DNA from: Renibacterium salmoninarum ATCC 33209
Lineage (GTDB): Bacteria > Actinomycetota > Actinomycetes > Actinomycetales > Micrococcaceae
DNA length: 64,000 nt
Direction of reading: 5' to 3'
Assembly (NCBI RefSeq): GCF_000018885.1
Contig: NC_010168.1
Location: forward strand, 1,116,001-1,180,000
The translations under genes were made by a program, and so were the position numbers. This document shows, piece after piece, positions 63,306-64,000 of this stretch. The notes under the pieces are model-generated. The model was not told the origin of the DNA and made no database searches. It was given only the letters and a program-made list of their open reading frames with translations. How positions within the stretch are numbered: the first letter of the stretch is position 1; each line of letters starts with the position of its first letter.

Positions 63306-64000
63306 ATGGCTGAGTTGCGTTTGGCAGCGCCTGGACGAGCTGACGTCACCGCAGGCGATAACCCGTTGCGTCTGAGACTAGACTTGAAGACAATGAGCAA
63401 CGCTAGCAATGAAGTCCTGACCTCCGCGTCCGAGGAACTTGTGGTCGATCCAACTACGGAGTCGATCGAAGATCGTCGTGTGCGCTTTGAACGTGATGCC
63501 ATGCAGTACGTTGATCAGCTGTATTCAGCTGCAATGCGGATGGCACGTAATCCCTCCGATGCTGAGGACCTGGTCCAAGAGGCATATACGAAGGCATTTT
63601 CAGCCTTTCATCAGTACCGGCCAGGTACGAATCTGAAGGCTTGGTTGTACCGGATTCTGACGAACACGTATATCAACCTTTACCGGAAACGTCAGCGTGA
63701 GCCGTTGCAGTCTGGGTCTGATCAGATCGAAGACTGGCAATTGGCTCGGGCCGAGTCGCATACCTCATCAGGGCTGCGAAGCGCCGAAGCTGAAGCTTTG
63801 GATCATTTGCCAGATTCTGATGTGAAGCGGGCATTGCAGTCGATTCCGGAAGAGTTCAGGTTGGCGGTCTATTTCGCCGACGTCGAAGGCTTCGCTTATA
63901 AAGAGATTTCAGACATCATGAATACGCCGATCGGCACCGTGATGTCGCGATTGCATCGCGGGCGAAAGATGTTGCGCGAGATGCTAGCCGACTATGCCGC
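63306..64000 (+). CDS. RNA polymerase ECF sigma factor, SigR/SigH type, 3' end outside window
   Basis: 231 codons visible from ATG 63306 (AAAAGGA upstream). Region 2: [61 protein letters not shown]. Region 4: [52 protein letters not shown]. These match redox-stress SigR/SigH, usually followed by an rsrA anti-sigma gene (here off the window). Upstream are DoxX, aroA and rsgA in divergent orientation, the standard actinobacterial arrangement. Confidence 0.92.
   Translation, partial: MAELRLAAPGRADVTAGDNPLRLRLDLKTMSNASNEVLTSASEELVVDPTTESIEDRRVRFERDAMQYVDQLYSAAMRMARNPSDAEDLVQEAYTKAFSAFHQYRPGTNLKAWLYRILTNTYINLYRKRQREPLQSGSDQIEDWQLARAESHTSSGLRSAEAEALDHLPDSDVKRALQSIPEEFRLAVYFADVEGFAYKEISDIMNTPIGTVMSRLHRGRKMLREMLADYA

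Overview
The window looks like the chromosome of a Micrococcaceae actinobacterium. Gene content and protein sequences resemble Arthrobacter, but the coding capacity is eroding. About a dozen genes carry single-base indels, small duplications, a nonsense codon or IS-linked truncation, and three copies of one IS3-family element are present. This combination fits the salmonid pathogen Renibacterium salmoninarum and its element IS994. That species call is inference from memory, not from a database search.

Layout. 0-8 kb: remains of a peptide-import and D-amino-acid salvage cluster. It holds two Dpp-type ATPases (the second with a stop at its Q-loop), a frameshifted S9 peptidase fused to a beta-lactamase-fold hydrolase, an M20 hydrolase, a GNAT acyltransferase and an intact N-succinylamino acid racemase. 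8.6-16.4 kb: a histidine-utilization (hut) cluster in which an IclR regulator is read in frame into urocanase, and imidazolonepropionase lacks a metal-ligand Asp. 16.4-25.8 kb: a mucin O-glycan/N-acetylgalactosamine locus. It holds a cell-wall-anchored GH101 endo-alpha-GalNAcase broken by three frameshifts, a SIS isomerase, a ROK kinase, a tagatose-6-phosphate-type kinase read into a frameshifted class II aldolase, and a DeoR/AgaR-type regulator.

26-34 kb: a low-GC surface-polysaccharide island (CapE-type dehydratase, two GT4 glycosyltransferases, two tandem GMD-like genes). It lies between an internally deleted IS copy and a full IS copy; gene fragments (DyP peroxidase, GH25 muramidase) abut the outer IS ends. 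35-39.8 kb: a decayed tad/flp pilus locus. 39.8-47.3 kb: conserved housekeeping genes (prfB, ftsE, ftsX, an M23 hydrolase, smpB, a CtaG-like protein, a GH3 enzyme, ssrA/tmRNA). 47.4-52 kb: a second GH3 enzyme, then a prophage remnant (holin, LysM amidase, tail genes) cut by IS copy 3. 53.4-57 kb: a transporter fragment, a DUF2568 protein, and an mntH-mntR-fluC-fluC operon with a candidate MntR operator. 57-59.3 kb: a SAM-IV riboswitch ahead of a frameshifted cysteine-desulfurase-like gene and a methyltransferase. 59.4-64 kb: hisN, rsgA, aroA, DoxX and a SigH/SigR-type sigma factor cut by the window end.

Overall the window records loss of free-living and host-glycan catabolism, with the translation, division and metal-homeostasis core kept. 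No tRNA, rRNA or CRISPR array was recognised.
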